Part shown: positions 23,327-35,408 of the stretch, piece by piece | How positions within the stretch are numbered: position 1 is the first letter of the stretch | How the letters are laid out: the number at the start of each line of letters is the position of its first letter | DNA from: Botryosphaeria dothidea | Lineage: Eukaryota; Ascomycota; Dothideomycetes; Botryosphaeriales; Botryosphaeriaceae | Assembly (NCBI GenBank): GCA_011503125.2 | Contig: WWBZ02000022.1 | Coordinates: 1,116,001 to 1,180,000 of the forward strand | Length of the DNA stretch: 64,000 bases | Direction of reading: 5' to 3' | The notes under the pieces: generated by a model | Told to the model about the DNA's origin: nothing | What the model saw: the letters and a program-made list of their open reading frames with translations, nothing else | Database searches by the model: none | Program-made: the position numbers and the translations under genes

Positions 23327-26300
23327 ATGGAGCCGGCCTTCCAGAACCTCGAGAGCCTCCCCTACCATGACCGTAGGTTGTTCATTGAGTACGGAAAAGG
23401 CCGAAACAAGCCTCGGCCCTTCACTCTCGTCCACAAAGCCGTCGAGCACATCGCAGACATCCAGCCCGAGCTTCCGGCAGCTCATCACAATGGCGCTACT
23501 ATTACCTACGGCGAGCTCGACCGCCAGGCCAACCGCATCAGCAACAGCCTGATCCAATCCGGTCTCCAGCCTCGAGAACGCGTCTGCGTTGTTGTACAGC
23601 GGTCCATTCCCATGCTCGTGGCCATCCTTGCTGTTCTCAAAGCTGGCTGCCAATATGTCCCCATTGACGGCGGTGTCGTTACCGAAGAGATGTTGGCTCA
23701 CATCTTCTCTGACACCCAAGCCCCTGCCATCCTCTGTCTGTTGAAGTTTGAGGACAAGGTCAAGCGCAACACGACACCCACTCAGCAGATCCACGTGATT
23801 GATGCTGCGCAATCGGAGGACGTTTCCGCTGAAAGGCCAAACGTCGATGTGAGCGAGAAAGATGGATGCTACATTATCTACACCTCTGGTATGTTCTTGA
23901 CGATGCTCTTAAAACCACATTCACTAACATGTTTAGGCACAACTGGCATGCCGAAAGGAGTTGATGTTGCTCACGGAAACGTGACCAACACACTATGCCT
24001 CTCGCCTGCTGATTTGGATATTGTTCCCGGTACAAAAGTCTCCCAAGTCTTGAACATTTCATTCGACATGGGTAAGCCACTGATTTTTCTGGAGAAAATG
24101 AAGGCTATTCTGACTTTAAGCAGCTGCATGGGAGATTCTGGGATGTCTGATGAACGGCGGTACTTTGGTTCTGCGGACCTCAGACTGGGCAGCATGTCTT
24201 CGCGAGGTAAGTAATGATCAGCCGTTTCAGAACTTACAACTAACATGTTTGCAGGTGCACACCTTCATTGGCACGCCGTCCATTCTGGGCAAGTACAAGA
24301 AAGTGGATTATCCCAACATCAAGACCATTGCCGTCGGAGGAGAGCGCTGCCCTCAATCGTAAGTACTCATCCTGAGCAAATAAGTACGAAAATAAGCGCA
24401 AAGCTGACCTTGCAAGGCTGGCCGATGAGTGGGCGGTGGATACTACCTTTGTCAACATCTGCGGTCCTACTGAAATCACTATCCTCAACACAGCACACAT
24501 TCACAAGTCCGGCCAGGAACTCAGCATTGGCAAGCCTATCCCCAACACCACTGTTTACATCCTTAACGAGGAAGAGCAGCCCGTCCCTGTGGGCGAGGTC
24601 GGATCGATGTGGGTTGGTGGCAAAGGCGTTACTCGGGGTTACCTAAATCTTCCGGATCTTACGGCAACTCGCTACAAACCGGATCCCTTCAAAAACGATG
24701 GCAGCATTATGTTCAACACTGGAGACCTTGTGAAATGGAGGAAAAATGGCTCCTTGGACATCCTCGGACGAGCTGACGACCAAGTCAAGATCAAGGGCTT
24801 CCGGGTCGAACTTGATGGTGTTGCTTCCGTGATTGAAGTAAGAAAAAAAAACTACTTCTCTGCAAATGCTCTTGTATGCTAACCTTCACAGAAATTCGAG
24901 GGTGTTGAGAAGGCTTGCGCCATTCTGATCGACGGAGCTCTTTGGGCCTTCTACTCTTCGCATTTCGAAGTTGATGGTGTGGCTCTGACCAAGCATACGG
25001 AGAAGTCCCTGCCTTACTATGCTGTGCCAACAAAATGGATTCCGCTGGCTGAGATGCCCCTGACGTCCAATGGAAAGGTCGACAAGAGAAGTTTGAAGGG
25101 CATGGCCGCCCAGAGTTCGCCCGCTCAACTCCCGGAGACGCCGCCGGAGACTCCTCCCGAGTCTTTGAAACTGTCGGACACCAACGATCCGGAGAAGGGA
25201 GTTGTCGTTCTCGCGGCCTCCGTCCCATCGTCTTCAAGCGGTTCTTTGAAGGAGAAGGAACTGGAGCAAGACTTTACCCTCCCGGAGAAGAATGGCTTCC
25301 ACGGCGAGCGCTGGGTCCGTCACCGGTTCTTCTCCCTATACAGACGGTTCTTCTCGATTGTGTGGATTGCGAATATTATCCCGGTCATTGTTCTTGCTTC
25401 TGGATACTGGAAGACGCACACCCTCCGCCTCGACAGCATGACTACCGCTACTGCAGCAAACTTGACAGCTGCCGTTCTGATGCGCCAGGAATATGTCATC
25501 AACCTGCTCTTCGACCTCGCAACCGCTTTTCCGACTTGGATGCCTCTGAGCATCAGGCGGCATTGCGCTCGTGTGTTCCACATCGGCGGACTGCACAGCG
25601 GCTGCGCGATCATGGCGACGCTGTGGTTCACTGCGTTCATCATCTCTGCCACGCGGTACTACGCGATCGACGACCCCGCCGTCCCGATCAGCCTCGCGGC
25701 CATCGTCGTCAGCTACCTTGTCGTCGCCCTTCTCTTCGGCATGATCATCATGGCCTACCCCGACATCCGCGCCAAGTACCACGACTCGTTCGAGCTGGTG
25801 CACCGGTTTGCCGGCTGGACGGCGCTGGCGCTCATCTGGGTGCAGACCATCCTCACGGTCGACTCGCTTCGCGGCGACGTCCCTCTCGGCCGGGCCCTCG
25901 CCTCGAGCGCGGGTTTCTGGCTCATCGTCGTCATCACCATCAGCATCGTGCTGCCGTGGGTGCGCCTGCGCAAAGTCAAGGTGCGTCCGGAGAAGCTGTC
26001 CGACCACGCGATCCGGCTGCACTTCGACTACACGGACACGGTGCCAGGCACGGCGGTCCGCCTCTCGGAACGGCCGCTGGTCGAGTGGCACGCGTTCGCG
26101 ACCATCAGCGAGCCGGGCAAGAAGGGGTTCTCGCTTGTGGTTTCGAATGCCGGCGACTGGACCAAGCGGCAGATCGAGCGCTGCCCCACCGAGCTCTGGG
26201 TCCGCGGCATCCCCGCCTGCGGCGTCCTGCGCATCGCGCCCCTGTTCAAGCGCGTCGTGCTCGTCGCCACCGGCAGCGGCATCGGGCCCTGTCTCCCGGT

Positions 26301-26589
26301 CATCATGGCCAAGCGCGTCCCCTGCCGCATCTTCTGGTCCACGCCCCACCCCGAGGAGACGTTTGGCAGCCAGATCGTCAAGGAGGTCTACGACACCGAT
26401 CCGAATGCCGTCATCCACAACACCAGGACCATGGGCAAGCCGGACATGGTCGCCATCTCGTATCGCTTGTATCGCGAGCTGGACGCTGAGGCCGTGTGCA
26501 TCATCTCCAACAGGAAGCTCACCGAGAAGGTCGTTTATGCGATGGAGTCGCGCGGCATCCCCGCGTACGGCGCAATTTGGGATTCGTAA
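23327..26589 (+). CDS. tmpB: TmpB-like adenylate-forming domain fused to ferric-reductase-like membrane flavoprotein
   Basis: Model: join(23327..23888,23937..24071,24124..24206,24255..24358,24417..24837,24892..26589), exactly 1000 aa. The N-terminal half is an NRPS-type adenylation domain with A3 YTSGTTGMPKG, A5 CGPTEIT, A7 NTGDLVKW, A8 RADDQVKIKGFRVE and A10 NGKVDKRS (catalytic Lys). No carrier (T) domain with a phosphopantetheine Ser is evident after A10. A Ser/Pro linker leads into about six membrane segments with paired histidines (FHIGGLHSG; YHDSFELVHRFAGW) and a C-terminal FAD/NAD(P)-binding region (VVLVATGSGIGP). This is the layout of Aspergillus nidulans TmpB, related to TmpA, which takes part in production of an extracellular signal for conidiation. 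The acyl substrate is unknown. I infer activation of an amino or aryl acid coupled to a membrane redox step. Confidence 0.8.
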
Positions 26590-28858
26590 TTTTTCATTTT
26601 TCATTTGCAATTGGCTCGTCTGTCTACAGCATTGACTCTGTTTTTTTCGTTATAGGCTGTCTCTCCATTCGGTGTTTCTCCTTTTAGATTCATCATCTCG
26701 GATCATCGTATAGCGTACAGCTTCTTTATGCGCGCTCTTCCCTCATAACTTGGTGTTTATTGTTTTTTCATAGGTGCTTAATACCCAACTTCGAAGCGAG
26801 GGATTGTTGTTCGAAAATGAAAGCTGTTTTCTTGGGCAACACGATTGTGCACGCTTTTCGCTCATTGCCCGTGTGACCAATGGTCCGGGCTGAGGATGCA
26901 TTGTCCAGCCACGATATTAAAAAAGTGTGACAAAAGCGCGTGCAAGCATACTTGGTGGCTGGATCGATGTCTGCCAGGCACGACAGGGATTGACCAACGT
27001 ACCATGCGTCTCCACTCGGGCTTGCAGGCTATTCGAAAAAAAAAAAAGCACTTACGAAGCCGGAACAACAAGTGTGAGAACCGCAAACGAAATAGACAAA
27101 AAAAATTGGAGAAAATTCCGGACAGCTTCCCAAAAAGCAACGACGAGGCGGAGAAACCCAGCGCTATGGAAGCGTTGTGATTAATGGTACATCCGAACCC
27201 CCCCCCCCCCCCCCCTCCTCCTCCCCCTGTCCGATTCTCCCGGGAAACGGTTTTCGGAGGGAAAAACAACATGTGAGAGAAAGGCTTGTCTCTTCTCCAG
27301 ACACCACCACCACCGATCTCGCATTGCATTCCCGTCATCTTCGGACCGTGATATGCAGAGGTCGTCACCTGTGACTACTGCGGGATCCAGCACACAAGCC
27401 CCAAGAGCGTTGTCGGAGTTGGGCCAAGTGAGCCAAGAAAAGCACTATAAGAAGGATCGCCAATGCAGCTCGAGAAAAAAAAAAACGTTATTGCTCTTAG
27501 CGCCATCCCATCGGCAGAGGCGTCCTTCGCGTGGGGTGGGTGTGTTCATCCGTCCGTTGCTCCCCTCCCCGGCCTGTCGCTCACGTAAGGATTACAAACA
27601 GCGAGACACTCCCCCCCCCCCAAGACCTGCTTGACGGAACATCGCAACCTTCTTCAGTCGGAAGGTCATTTCGACCCGCCGTCCGGAAGTACCTTCTCCG
27701 TTCCGCCAAGCGCCAAATCTTGAATCAGGTTTTTTGGTTGTTGTTGCATCCTCCGTTGGCCTCGCGCCCTTGCCATCGTGTTTCTGTCGTTTTTCCACTC
27801 GGTGGCTGGCGAGCTCCGGAGGGTTGGTTCCGTGTTCTGGTCTTGGTCCGAGGAGGCGCGATTTTAAGTACGTACCGCGCTGACTCGTAACACAGGGGGT
27901 GAGCATACAATATGTGTTGAGGCGGAGAGGAGCTGAGGCGTCGACGGAGCACAGGTTTCCGGCTGCCCGACTGGGAGTGGCTGACGACTGCGAAGGGAAG
28001 GTTGTTTCACAGCTGAATCAGGCCGGTGATGGCGCCTCCGCGGTAAGGCTCGACGCAGTGGAAACGAGGGAGGAAGCGGAGTTCGTTGGAGGTTCGTGCG
28101 TGCCGCGAAGGAACAGACGAGTAGCTCAAGGGTTTGTGTCCTTGTGCGCCAGGTGCTGGTGTTGCAGGCGTGGATACGACACGCATCGCTGTGGCGTTTC
28201 TTCCATTGACGGCGACATCCCAAGTCTCGGCCTCCTAAGGCACTCGCATTAGCTGCAAAAAGGTTTAAGAAAAATAACAGTTCATTACGCCACAGCCGAT
28301 GTCTAGGCGAACGTTAGATACGTCTGAGTTGCATCGGTTCGGGGCATGGTGGGGCGTGGGGCGGGCTTCATTATATATCGGCGAAGTAGGTTTGCTTACA
28401 GAGTCGAAATGGTCTAGAACACCGAAAGCTTAACAAGACGTCAAATCCACGTCTCCAGTGTACTATTCACCAAGTCGGCCGTCAGAAAATGTACTGGTAC
28501 AAACAGTCAAAATAACGGCCGCTTGAAAATTCAGAGTGGTTTCGCTCCTACTGACCTGCACAGTTGATCTGGATCGGATGTTGAACGACCAAACCTTCAA
28601 CAGTGTACATTCGGATGTACCTCTGTCTGACGTACGGCAACAAGATATTCTCATAGTAGATTCGCATCAGGATTGATGGTCAACTATGTCACTTATGAGT
28701 ACATCATCATCAGGTCCTTGTACAAGTCAGGGTCCTGGCCATGGTGTCGTCACACGTTGATGATGTTAGCAGAGAGTATTGATATTAGTTATTTAGGCCT
28801 GTTAAGTGGGGATTCTACTCTGAACATTATTTAGTACAAGCCGGGGCACATATGAAGT
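26590..28858. other. Intergenic stretch, about 2.3 kb, low-complexity
   Basis: Contains several homopolymer runs: A tracts near 27039-27050, 18 C at 27198-27215 and 11 C at 27611-27621. A TTATATAT box occurs near 28371-28378 with no recognisable gene nearby. Open frames here lack codon bias and known motifs. Confidence 0.5.
27198..27232. repeat. Poly-C / pyrimidine tract
   Basis: Eighteen consecutive C, then CT-rich blocks. The complementary strand has G-runs able to form a G-quadruplex. Confidence 0.8.
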
Positions 28859-30121
28859 TTAAGAAGTGGTAGGTTTAGAGCCCTCATCTTCGAACCTCGA
28901 GTATTGTGGCAACGGAAAATCCTCTTCGTCAGCGTTCTGGCCAAATCTGTTCACCACCCACGGAATTGACACTATCTTGGAGATTGCTGACACGAATGTT
29001 TGGAGCAGCCATCTCTTCCATGCCGTCTCCGGATGCACAAGGCCCGGAAAGATGGAGGGGATTCGCTGGGTTTCCTCGACGAATGGGCGGAATGCGGTTT
29101 CGTAAGCATCGAGCGCCTTTGAAGGATGCTCGCCATTACCAAGTTTACTCAGTTCGCCGGAAAGGACGTAGGCCCCAAGGATGGCCAGCGAAGCGCCAGC
29201 TCCTGTGAGCGGCGTCGGGGCGTAGGCAGCGTCGCCCAGGCAGATGACGCGGTTGTTGGACCATTTGGAGAGCTTGATCTGTTGGATGGCCTGGAAGTAG
29301 AAGTCCGGCGCTTGATCCATAGCGTCCAGGAACCTCTGCGCCTGCCATCCGGCGTCTCCAAATTCCCTCCTCATGAGATCTTCCTGCGTCTGCCTGTCGT
29401 TCCTAGATGCCTCCTCCCAAGCCTTTTTCTGAGCGTCGTCGCAGGGCATGCGACTGCAGCATACTCTGGCGGTGCCGTGTGGGTCGGGTCTAACGCTCAG
29501 GAGTCTGGACCCAAGAGCCACAAAGATGTTCCACAAATCATTGTCGTTGGGCAGCCGCGGAATGGTCCAGTAGATGCCGTACATGTTCTTGTCGACCACC
29601 GTGACGGACTCCGGCGGGAAGCATTGCTTTCGAATCCTTGACCACTGGCCGTCCGCTGCGACCAAGAGAGAGTACTCCTGCACCTCGCCATTGCTCAACT
29701 CGACCTTGACGGAGTCGTTGTCATTCGAGAGAACCTTTGTGATGGTGGTGCCGAACAAGTACTTGACATCCGGAAGTTCTTTCGTGGCCTCGTACAGGAC
29801 CAATGACAAGTCTCCCCGAAGGATCTCGAATTCCGCGGTCATGCTAGCAGAGGCCCCTTCCTTGACGGGAAAGGGTGCGAATGGCCGCCCCTTTGGGTCG
29901 ATGAACTGTGTCCCTTTTTCCGTCGTGTTATAGCGCCGAAGTTCATTAAGAAGCCCCATCTTCTTCATGACTTTGAGTGCGCTGCCGTTGACATCAATGT
30001 TCTGTCCGTGGGGAAGGAGGGCGTGGGCCTTCTCGACGACGGTGACGCGCGCGCCGGTTTTTGCCAGCCACCAAGCCAGTGCAGGGCCGGCGACGCCCGC
30101 TCCACTGATCAGGACGCGCAT
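28859..30121 (-). CDS. FAD-dependent monooxygenase (PHBH/TetX-like)
   Basis: Intronless, 420 aa. Group A flavoprotein monooxygenase: the FAD Rossmann motif GAGVAGPALAWWLA begins at residue 7, the NAD(P)H/FAD DG motif is VAADGQWSRIRK near residue 160, and the second FAD motif is CLGDAAYAPTPLTGAGAS near residue 295. It would hydroxylate an aromatic or polycyclic substrate using NAD(P)H and O2. The ATG at 30121 places the Rossmann fold right at the N-terminus, as usual for the family; the frame runs a few codons further upstream but without ATG. The last 60 residues include a hydrophobic stretch (QTFVSAISKIVSIPWVV) that might associate with membrane. It is divergent from the methyltransferase gene at 31.7 kb, which could point to shared regulation, but the gap is 1.6 kb. 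Confidence 0.85.
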   Translation of the reverse strand: MRVLISGAGVAGPALAWWLAKTGARVTVVEKAHALLPHGQNIDVNGSALKVMKKMGLLNELRRYNTTEKGTQFIDPKGRPFAPFPVKEGASASMTAEFEILRGDLSLVLYEATKELPDVKYLFGTTITKVLSNDNDSVKVELSNGEVQEYSLLVAADGQWSRIRKQCFPPESVTVVDKNMYGIYWTIPRLPNDNDLWNIFVALGSRLLSVRPDPHGTARVCCSRMPCDDAQKKAWEEASRNDRQTQEDLMRREFGDAGWQAQRFLDAMDQAPDFYFQAIQQIKLSKWSNNRVICLGDAAYAPTPLTGAGASLAILGAYVLSGELSKLGNGEHPSKALDAYETAFRPFVEETQRIPSIFPGLVHPETAWKRWLLQTFVSAISKIVSIPWVVNRFGQNADEEDFPLPQYSRFEDEGSKPTTS

Positions 30122-31688
30122 GATAAACTTCAATTCGACCGTGAATATGGTTTTATGGAGGAAATAACGAAAAATTTATGGACGAAAATGAATGGGCGAA
30201 GACGTAGAGATAAATGGTGGAATGTTGGGAGCGAAGGGGTGCAAGAATGCCTCGAAGCGATCGGTGTGCGTGTCGGTGGCGTTCGTCTTGACTGGTGCCT
30301 AAAATATCCCGCTGTGGTTGCAGCCATTCTCGCCCACGACGCGAGGGTGTTGAATCTGTTGCCTGTTGTCTTTTGGACGGTAGCACTCGCAATGCGAAAA
30401 CCATGATATTGAGATGCCGAAAGACGCGCACACATGGAGATGGTTAGTGCGAGCAAGGACTGAATTGGAAACGGAAAAGAAGATGCACCTGGAGAGACAG
30501 AGGAGAGATGGACGATAGACTAGTCGGGGTTAAGGGTGCTAAGCATCACATAGTAAGCAGATAAGCGTCTTGGGGTTGAGCTTGTTGAGTGGATGGAAGA
30601 CGCCGCTTGGCGTCAGCTGTTGGAGCCTAGTCGTCGCCAGTCAATCGAGCTGCGCAAATACGAGCATTCTGTCGCGCCCAATTCGACGCCTGCGCTCGTG
30701 TGCGCTTCCGATGTGCCTGGATGAGTCCATGGTTCACGGTGCCCGACGCAGCAACACCAGTTATCGCACGATTTGGAGGGAAAGGGTCATGAAAACTCTC
30801 GAATGGCACTCAAATCGCCATCAAACGCGCCCTGGATGCGTTCAGTCCGGCATTGCGGGTGCGCTGCGAACTTAAGTATACGGGGCGGGGCAGCATCCTG
30901 CTTACAGAGCAAATCTGGTCTCGAATGCCAAAAGCTTAACAACCAATCAACCATAGGATTGAGTCAGTCGCTCTCCATGCATATCCAACAACCTCTTACT
31001 CCAGAAATGCGAGCAATGTTTTCCAAGGGCGGTTCATTGATCCTCCTCGCCTGTCAAAATAAAGTAACAAAATTTATCTACGCAAGATGTACGTCAACAA
31101 ACAATGCTGATGACCGCATTGATATATCGTAGAACAGTAATTCGTTTGTATGCATATCCTTGGTTTGCACCAGGAGACTCACCTCTTATATATCCAGAAT
31201 ATCCACAGTCGAATATTTCCGCCAAGATCTCTACTGTTCATGGCAATATCGGACGTAAATTTGAAGAACGACCAATGTTTCCCTATATTCGGGAAGCATG
31301 CGTTCTGAATACGCTGTGCGTCTAGCAGCGATTTCTGTTAGTCCATTAAAAGCTCCTTAGCTGCCAACTCTTCCTCTCAGAGGCAACCGCGCCGCATTTC
31401 TCTGCGGCGTACGAATCATTGGACGCGTGTTGGAAAGACTTTTTGGCTGTCGCTTTCTTACCGATCCAGTCCGCCGGTACTGCAACACCAATTGAATGGA
31501 GCGAAATCCAATATGCACCTTCCATTCGCAGTGCTCAGGGCCTTGACTCTCCGCGCCACGGCATGGGTGCTCCCCACAGTGGGTCCGTAATGCCTTTGTA
31601 TTGCGGCGTAGGCGCCCGGGTCTAAAACCCGACGTCCCGCATCGCCTCTTTGCTACCACAGACGCCACAGCGCGAAAAGCAAGCAAAC
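30122..31688. other. Intergenic stretch, about 1.6 kb (divergent promoters)
   Basis: AT-rich leader with CATAAA-type elements within 60 bases of the monooxygenase start. The rest shows only short chance frames. Confidence 0.5.
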
Positions 31689-33039
31689 ATGGCTGCTCCG
31701 AACGACAACACTGGAGTAACGGTGGGTATGCATGCAGGGAGAATATCGCACACTTACTGACCTGGGGTCAGGAACACCACTCGAACCTTGAGTCTGTTTG
31801 GACCAGCGATGCGTACGTCGTCGCGCCCAGAATCTTGCAACGGACGTAAAGCTAAGCTCGTACCGGGTACTCAGTTCGAGCAGTCTGTACTCCTTGGAGT
31901 CTTGGGTAGAGCAAAGCAGAGTCGAAGTGAAACACCTCTGTCGAAAAGAAATTTGCTGAGGTCTGACTGAATCACAGAATGGGCGTCGATACCACTCTTT
32001 CAAAGATGGGGCATATTTGCTTGTAAGGTATTATCGGCTTGGGATATGTTCAGAAATTGACACGCATCCACCAGCCGAACGACGACCAAGAATTGGATAG
32101 GCTCGATATGCACCACCACATAAGTCTTCTGATGCTGGACGACAAGCTCAGCATGGCGCCAATCAACAAACCACAGCGTGTGTTGGATGTTGGAACAGGA
32201 ACCGGGATCTGGGCCATTGATTTTGCTGATGCGAACGAATCATCGTTCGTCATTGGCACAGATCTTTCTGCCGTTCAGCCGAGATGGTACCTCTCATAAC
32301 CACACATTTGGAGCTCTTGAGTCTGAAACACCCCAGGGTTCCGCCGAACTTGGAGTTCCAGATCGATGACGCGGAGGACATTTGGTCGTTCCATGACCAG
32401 TTTGACTACATCCATATCCGATCTCTGGCGGGAGCAATCGGAGACTGGAAACGACTGTTCCAACAGGCTCACCAACATCTCAAGCCAGGCGGATGGATCG
32501 AGGTGCAGGAGCATGAAGCACTTTACCAGTCAGAGACAGGCTCCAAGGAAAATGCACCGAGCATCAATGAATGGGCCGACAATCTGCATGCGGCAGCCGA
32601 GAAGATTGGGAAGCCATTCTTGTGTCTGCATACACTTGAAAGCAAAATCAAAGAAACGGGCTTCACGAATGTTGAGCAAAAAATCTTGAAGGTACACCTG
32701 CGACCACCGAGTGATAAAGAAGAGCAGCTAATGAGCGCAGTGTCCTCACGGACCTTGGATGGAAGATCCCAGGAAGAAGGTGGTCGGAATCTACCGGCGA
32801 GAACACATGATGGAAGCAGCGACCTCCTATGGCATCGCCCACTTCACGAGAGTGCTTGGCTGGAAACCAGAGGAGTACCAGGTACTTGCAAGCCGCGTCC
32901 GCAAGGAAATGAGGGACGAGAGTCTAAAGCTGTGGTCAAAATTGTAAGTGTTACTGCAAATATACTGGTTACGTGTTTCACTGACGGCAAGTTCCCTTTA
33001 TGTAGCTACATCATCTACGCCCAAAAGCCCGTGGAATGA
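31689..33039 (+). CDS. LaeA-like SAM-dependent methyltransferase
   Basis: Model: join(31689..31721,31772..31812,31857..31926,31978..32022,32075..32286,32337..32691,32741..32943,33006..33039), 330 aa, eight exons with introns of about 45-62 nt. The fungal LaeA/UMTA pattern is clear: [31 protein letters not shown], then SAM motif I VLDVGTGTGIWAIDFA, GTDLSAVQPRWVPPN, the acidic DDAEDIW motif, LKPGGWIEVQEHE and a C-terminal YIIYAQKP. These proteins include the secondary-metabolism regulator LaeA and many LaeA-like paralogues; most have no known substrate. The first exon codes for only 11 residues, and the short 41- and 70-nt exons are less certain than the core. Phase is consistent throughout. 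It is a paralogue rather than LaeA itself, since the N-terminal region differs; that is a judgement from memory of the family. Confidence 0.85.
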
Positions 33040-33283
33040 TACCGGTATTTTCCGATAGTGTCCTTTCGTTTTTGTTCCACCTTCCCTCTTACCATGAGCC
33101 ACAAGGTGCCTGGGCATTGTTGCGAGCAAATTTATCATGAGATCTTGTCAACAAATTCATGGTTATTGTTTGGATTCTCTGTTAATACAGGCGAACTTGA
33201 ACATTACTGAATAAAGTGGTATCTCAACCTCCATAAGCATGAAATGATGCTGCCACTGCTCATCCGCCAGAGTGCACGAATCA

Positions 33284-34024
33284 CTATATCCCGTGGTAAC
33301 ATGGTGGGAGAGATCGCGCTCGTCCATAGCTCAGAACCGCACACGCGAAAAGCCCGAAAAATACACTCCACGGTAGTGTATTCCTCAGGATTCGTTCGGA
33401 GCTCAATCCCAATAACAACGATATGCCTAACCCCAACGAGACCGCTGCGGAGATGGTAGCATTTCGATGTCCCCAGTTCCAGCTCTGCCGGTACAGCCAT
33501 GTTGCCGCTATAGTGTACATCGTACAGGCCAGTGAAAGCGTAATTTTTGACGGTCGCCAAAAGCATTTGTCCTCGTCTCCGATGAGGACCCAGAATCCCG
33601 AACAGAATGGCAGAGGATTCTCCTTCCAGAAAGTGCTGATCATGGAAGTCGTTATCATCATTACTGAAGCAGCAAACAGGTATTTGAGAGCTGGGGGGTG
33701 ATGTAGAGATTGATGTGCTGTGGAAGGGAATGAAGCATCATTTATCGAAGATGCAGCATTATGGCGTTGGGCGGACTCCCTGATATGGGTCAGTAACAGA
33801 TCATGAAGCATTTCAGGAGAGCCTTACAAATCGAGATCTTCCTCGTTTATTGTTTGGAGGGTCTGTCTCCTTCCTTGAAGCGGCAGGATGTCATCGTGGC
33901 ATTGGTTGGACTGCTGGTAGTCCGCGTTTAACCGGGGATAACTGGCAAACATAATTTCTTGAAGCCTGTTCGAGCGCAAGTGATTAGCGAAGAAGACATG
34001 CCCGTAAGCGGGGATCTTCAACAT
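33284..34024 (-). CDS. Four-TM membrane protein, unknown function
   Basis: Model: complement(join(33284..33779,33828..34024)), 230 aa, one 48-nt intron (GTAAGG...ATATCAG with a CTGAC branch site). The N-terminal 90 residues are hydrophilic and polar (QGRRQTLQTINEEDLDL). Four hydrophobic segments follow: KYLFAASVMMITTSMI, ITLSLACTMYTIAATWLY, ISAAVSLGLGISLLLGL and SVFFGLFACAVLSYG. I do not recognise the family. The shape resembles small lineage-specific fungal membrane proteins. The start could instead be an internal ATG 24 codons later. Confidence 0.6.
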
Positions 34025-35408
34025 TTATTCGAGCAGTCTCTTGGTGTGTTGGGGGCCGAACCTTAACCAGGGCTGATGTGAGAATCCTGATCCTCCTCGC
34101 CGACGCGAAACGTGACCATTTATAGGTTTGCAACAGCGCCTCTTCAGATTTCTGAAGCCGTGGCAAATTTCCACTGTACGAAGCTGTTTCTGGGCGATGT
34201 TGGATGGCGCAAGGCTGAAGAAGTTGCGAGAGAAGAGCGCTGACTTTTGAAGGTTCGTTGCCTGAGCTCAAGCGCCACAAGGCTGCGTCAACTTCAGCCT
34301 AAAACTTCGCCTGTCGTTACAGCTGGTCGTAGCCATGGCGTGCGAGCCTGACAAGTATTCTTGCCTTAATTCTTGCCTCTCCGCTTATGTGCAGTGCGCA
34401 TTCTCGTGTTCCCGGTTGTTCGGAGAGCTCGCGGCACCCCACCACCGCGACATAAGATCTGCATCCGTCTCAACGAATGGAAACAATCCTCTCGGTCCAG
34501 GCAGCAGGCTATGCCGAAGACACTTATCAGCACCCGTTTACTGAACGAGTAGGTATCGGCCGAAGAACACTATTAGGTGAACCCGCCTCACGTTCTTCGT
34601 GCTTCTTGTCTTATTTTGAGCAGGAGATCAGGACATTTCCACATCAGTGAGGGTTTCCTACCTTTGCATTTTTGTCATTTCCTCGACTTATCAGGAACGA
34701 CCAACTGCAGCATTTCCTGATTCTCAGTGGTCTAGTGATAGGACATTTGATTGCAGGAAGAAACTAGGAGTGATACAGAGTCCCTTCGCAACGCAGCTGG
34801 CTGTAAAATCTTCCATACCCCTGTTTAGGAAATATGTAATTATTGATCGACAATGAGAATGGAGTGGCGACAGCCTTGTCTAAAAGCTACTGCTGCCATT
34901 AAAGGCTTGACTGCGCTCAATAAGCAGCCACGTTCTGAATACTAACCAAACAGAGAGCCGGCCTCGTTGATCATGACTTGTGTGCCCTCAATACGGCCCT
35001 CTCCGAGTTTTTCATTCTCAACTCCTGTCGTAGAACCTGAGTCACGAGAATAGCGTGGTATTTTGCGCGTCGAGCACATCGCAATAAGCTGCGGTGTAAA
35101 GACGGTGCCGATGTCTTGAACGGTGTTATGGTCACACGGCCTTAGCGCTAATCAATAGCAACCAAAGAAAAGCTTGTAGACACAAACACAGAAAAAGCCA
35201 TCCACGCCCTCTCCGGATACACATCCCAGACCATCGGGATGGGGCCAAAATTGACGCTGGCTTGGTGACCATCCCGGTAAGATAAGAAAGGGTGAACAGG
35301 CTCTGCCGAGGTCAGCTCTGCAAGTCCGGAAGGAATATATGGTCGCTGAATCCTTGCTACCCATGTCTGCGCAATGCTGCCCCCATTACTATTCAGCTAG
35401 TTTTCAAC
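34025..35408. other. Intergenic stretch, about 1.4 kb, with a tRNA-like fragment
   Basis: Divergent promoter region between the four-TM gene and the lectin-like gene. It holds the tRNA-like piece described separately. No other feature is recognised; a 69-codon frame at 34335-34544 is considered chance. Confidence 0.5.
34728..34747 (+). other. tRNA-Glu-like 5' fragment
   Basis: TGGTCTAGTGATAGGACATT resembles the D-arm (A-box) region of eukaryotic tRNA-Glu, differing by about one missing base from memory of the consensus. The anticodon arm, B-box and acceptor stem do not follow, so this is a relic, a retroelement-derived piece or chance, not a working tRNA. Confidence 0.3.

Noticed and set aside
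25336..26610. Minus-strand open frame of 424 codons opposite the TmpB-like gene
   Set aside because: It mirrors a GC-rich exon whose sense frame has clear motifs; its composition (Asp/Arg/Gly/Val rich) is that of an antisense shadow.
27531..28252. Plus-strand frames in the poly-C region
   Set aside because: Composition follows homopolymer and CT-rich sequence; no domain or codon bias.
34335..34544. Small Cys-containing frame that might be a secreted peptide
   Set aside because: No signal peptide and Cys pattern not effector-like; likely chance.
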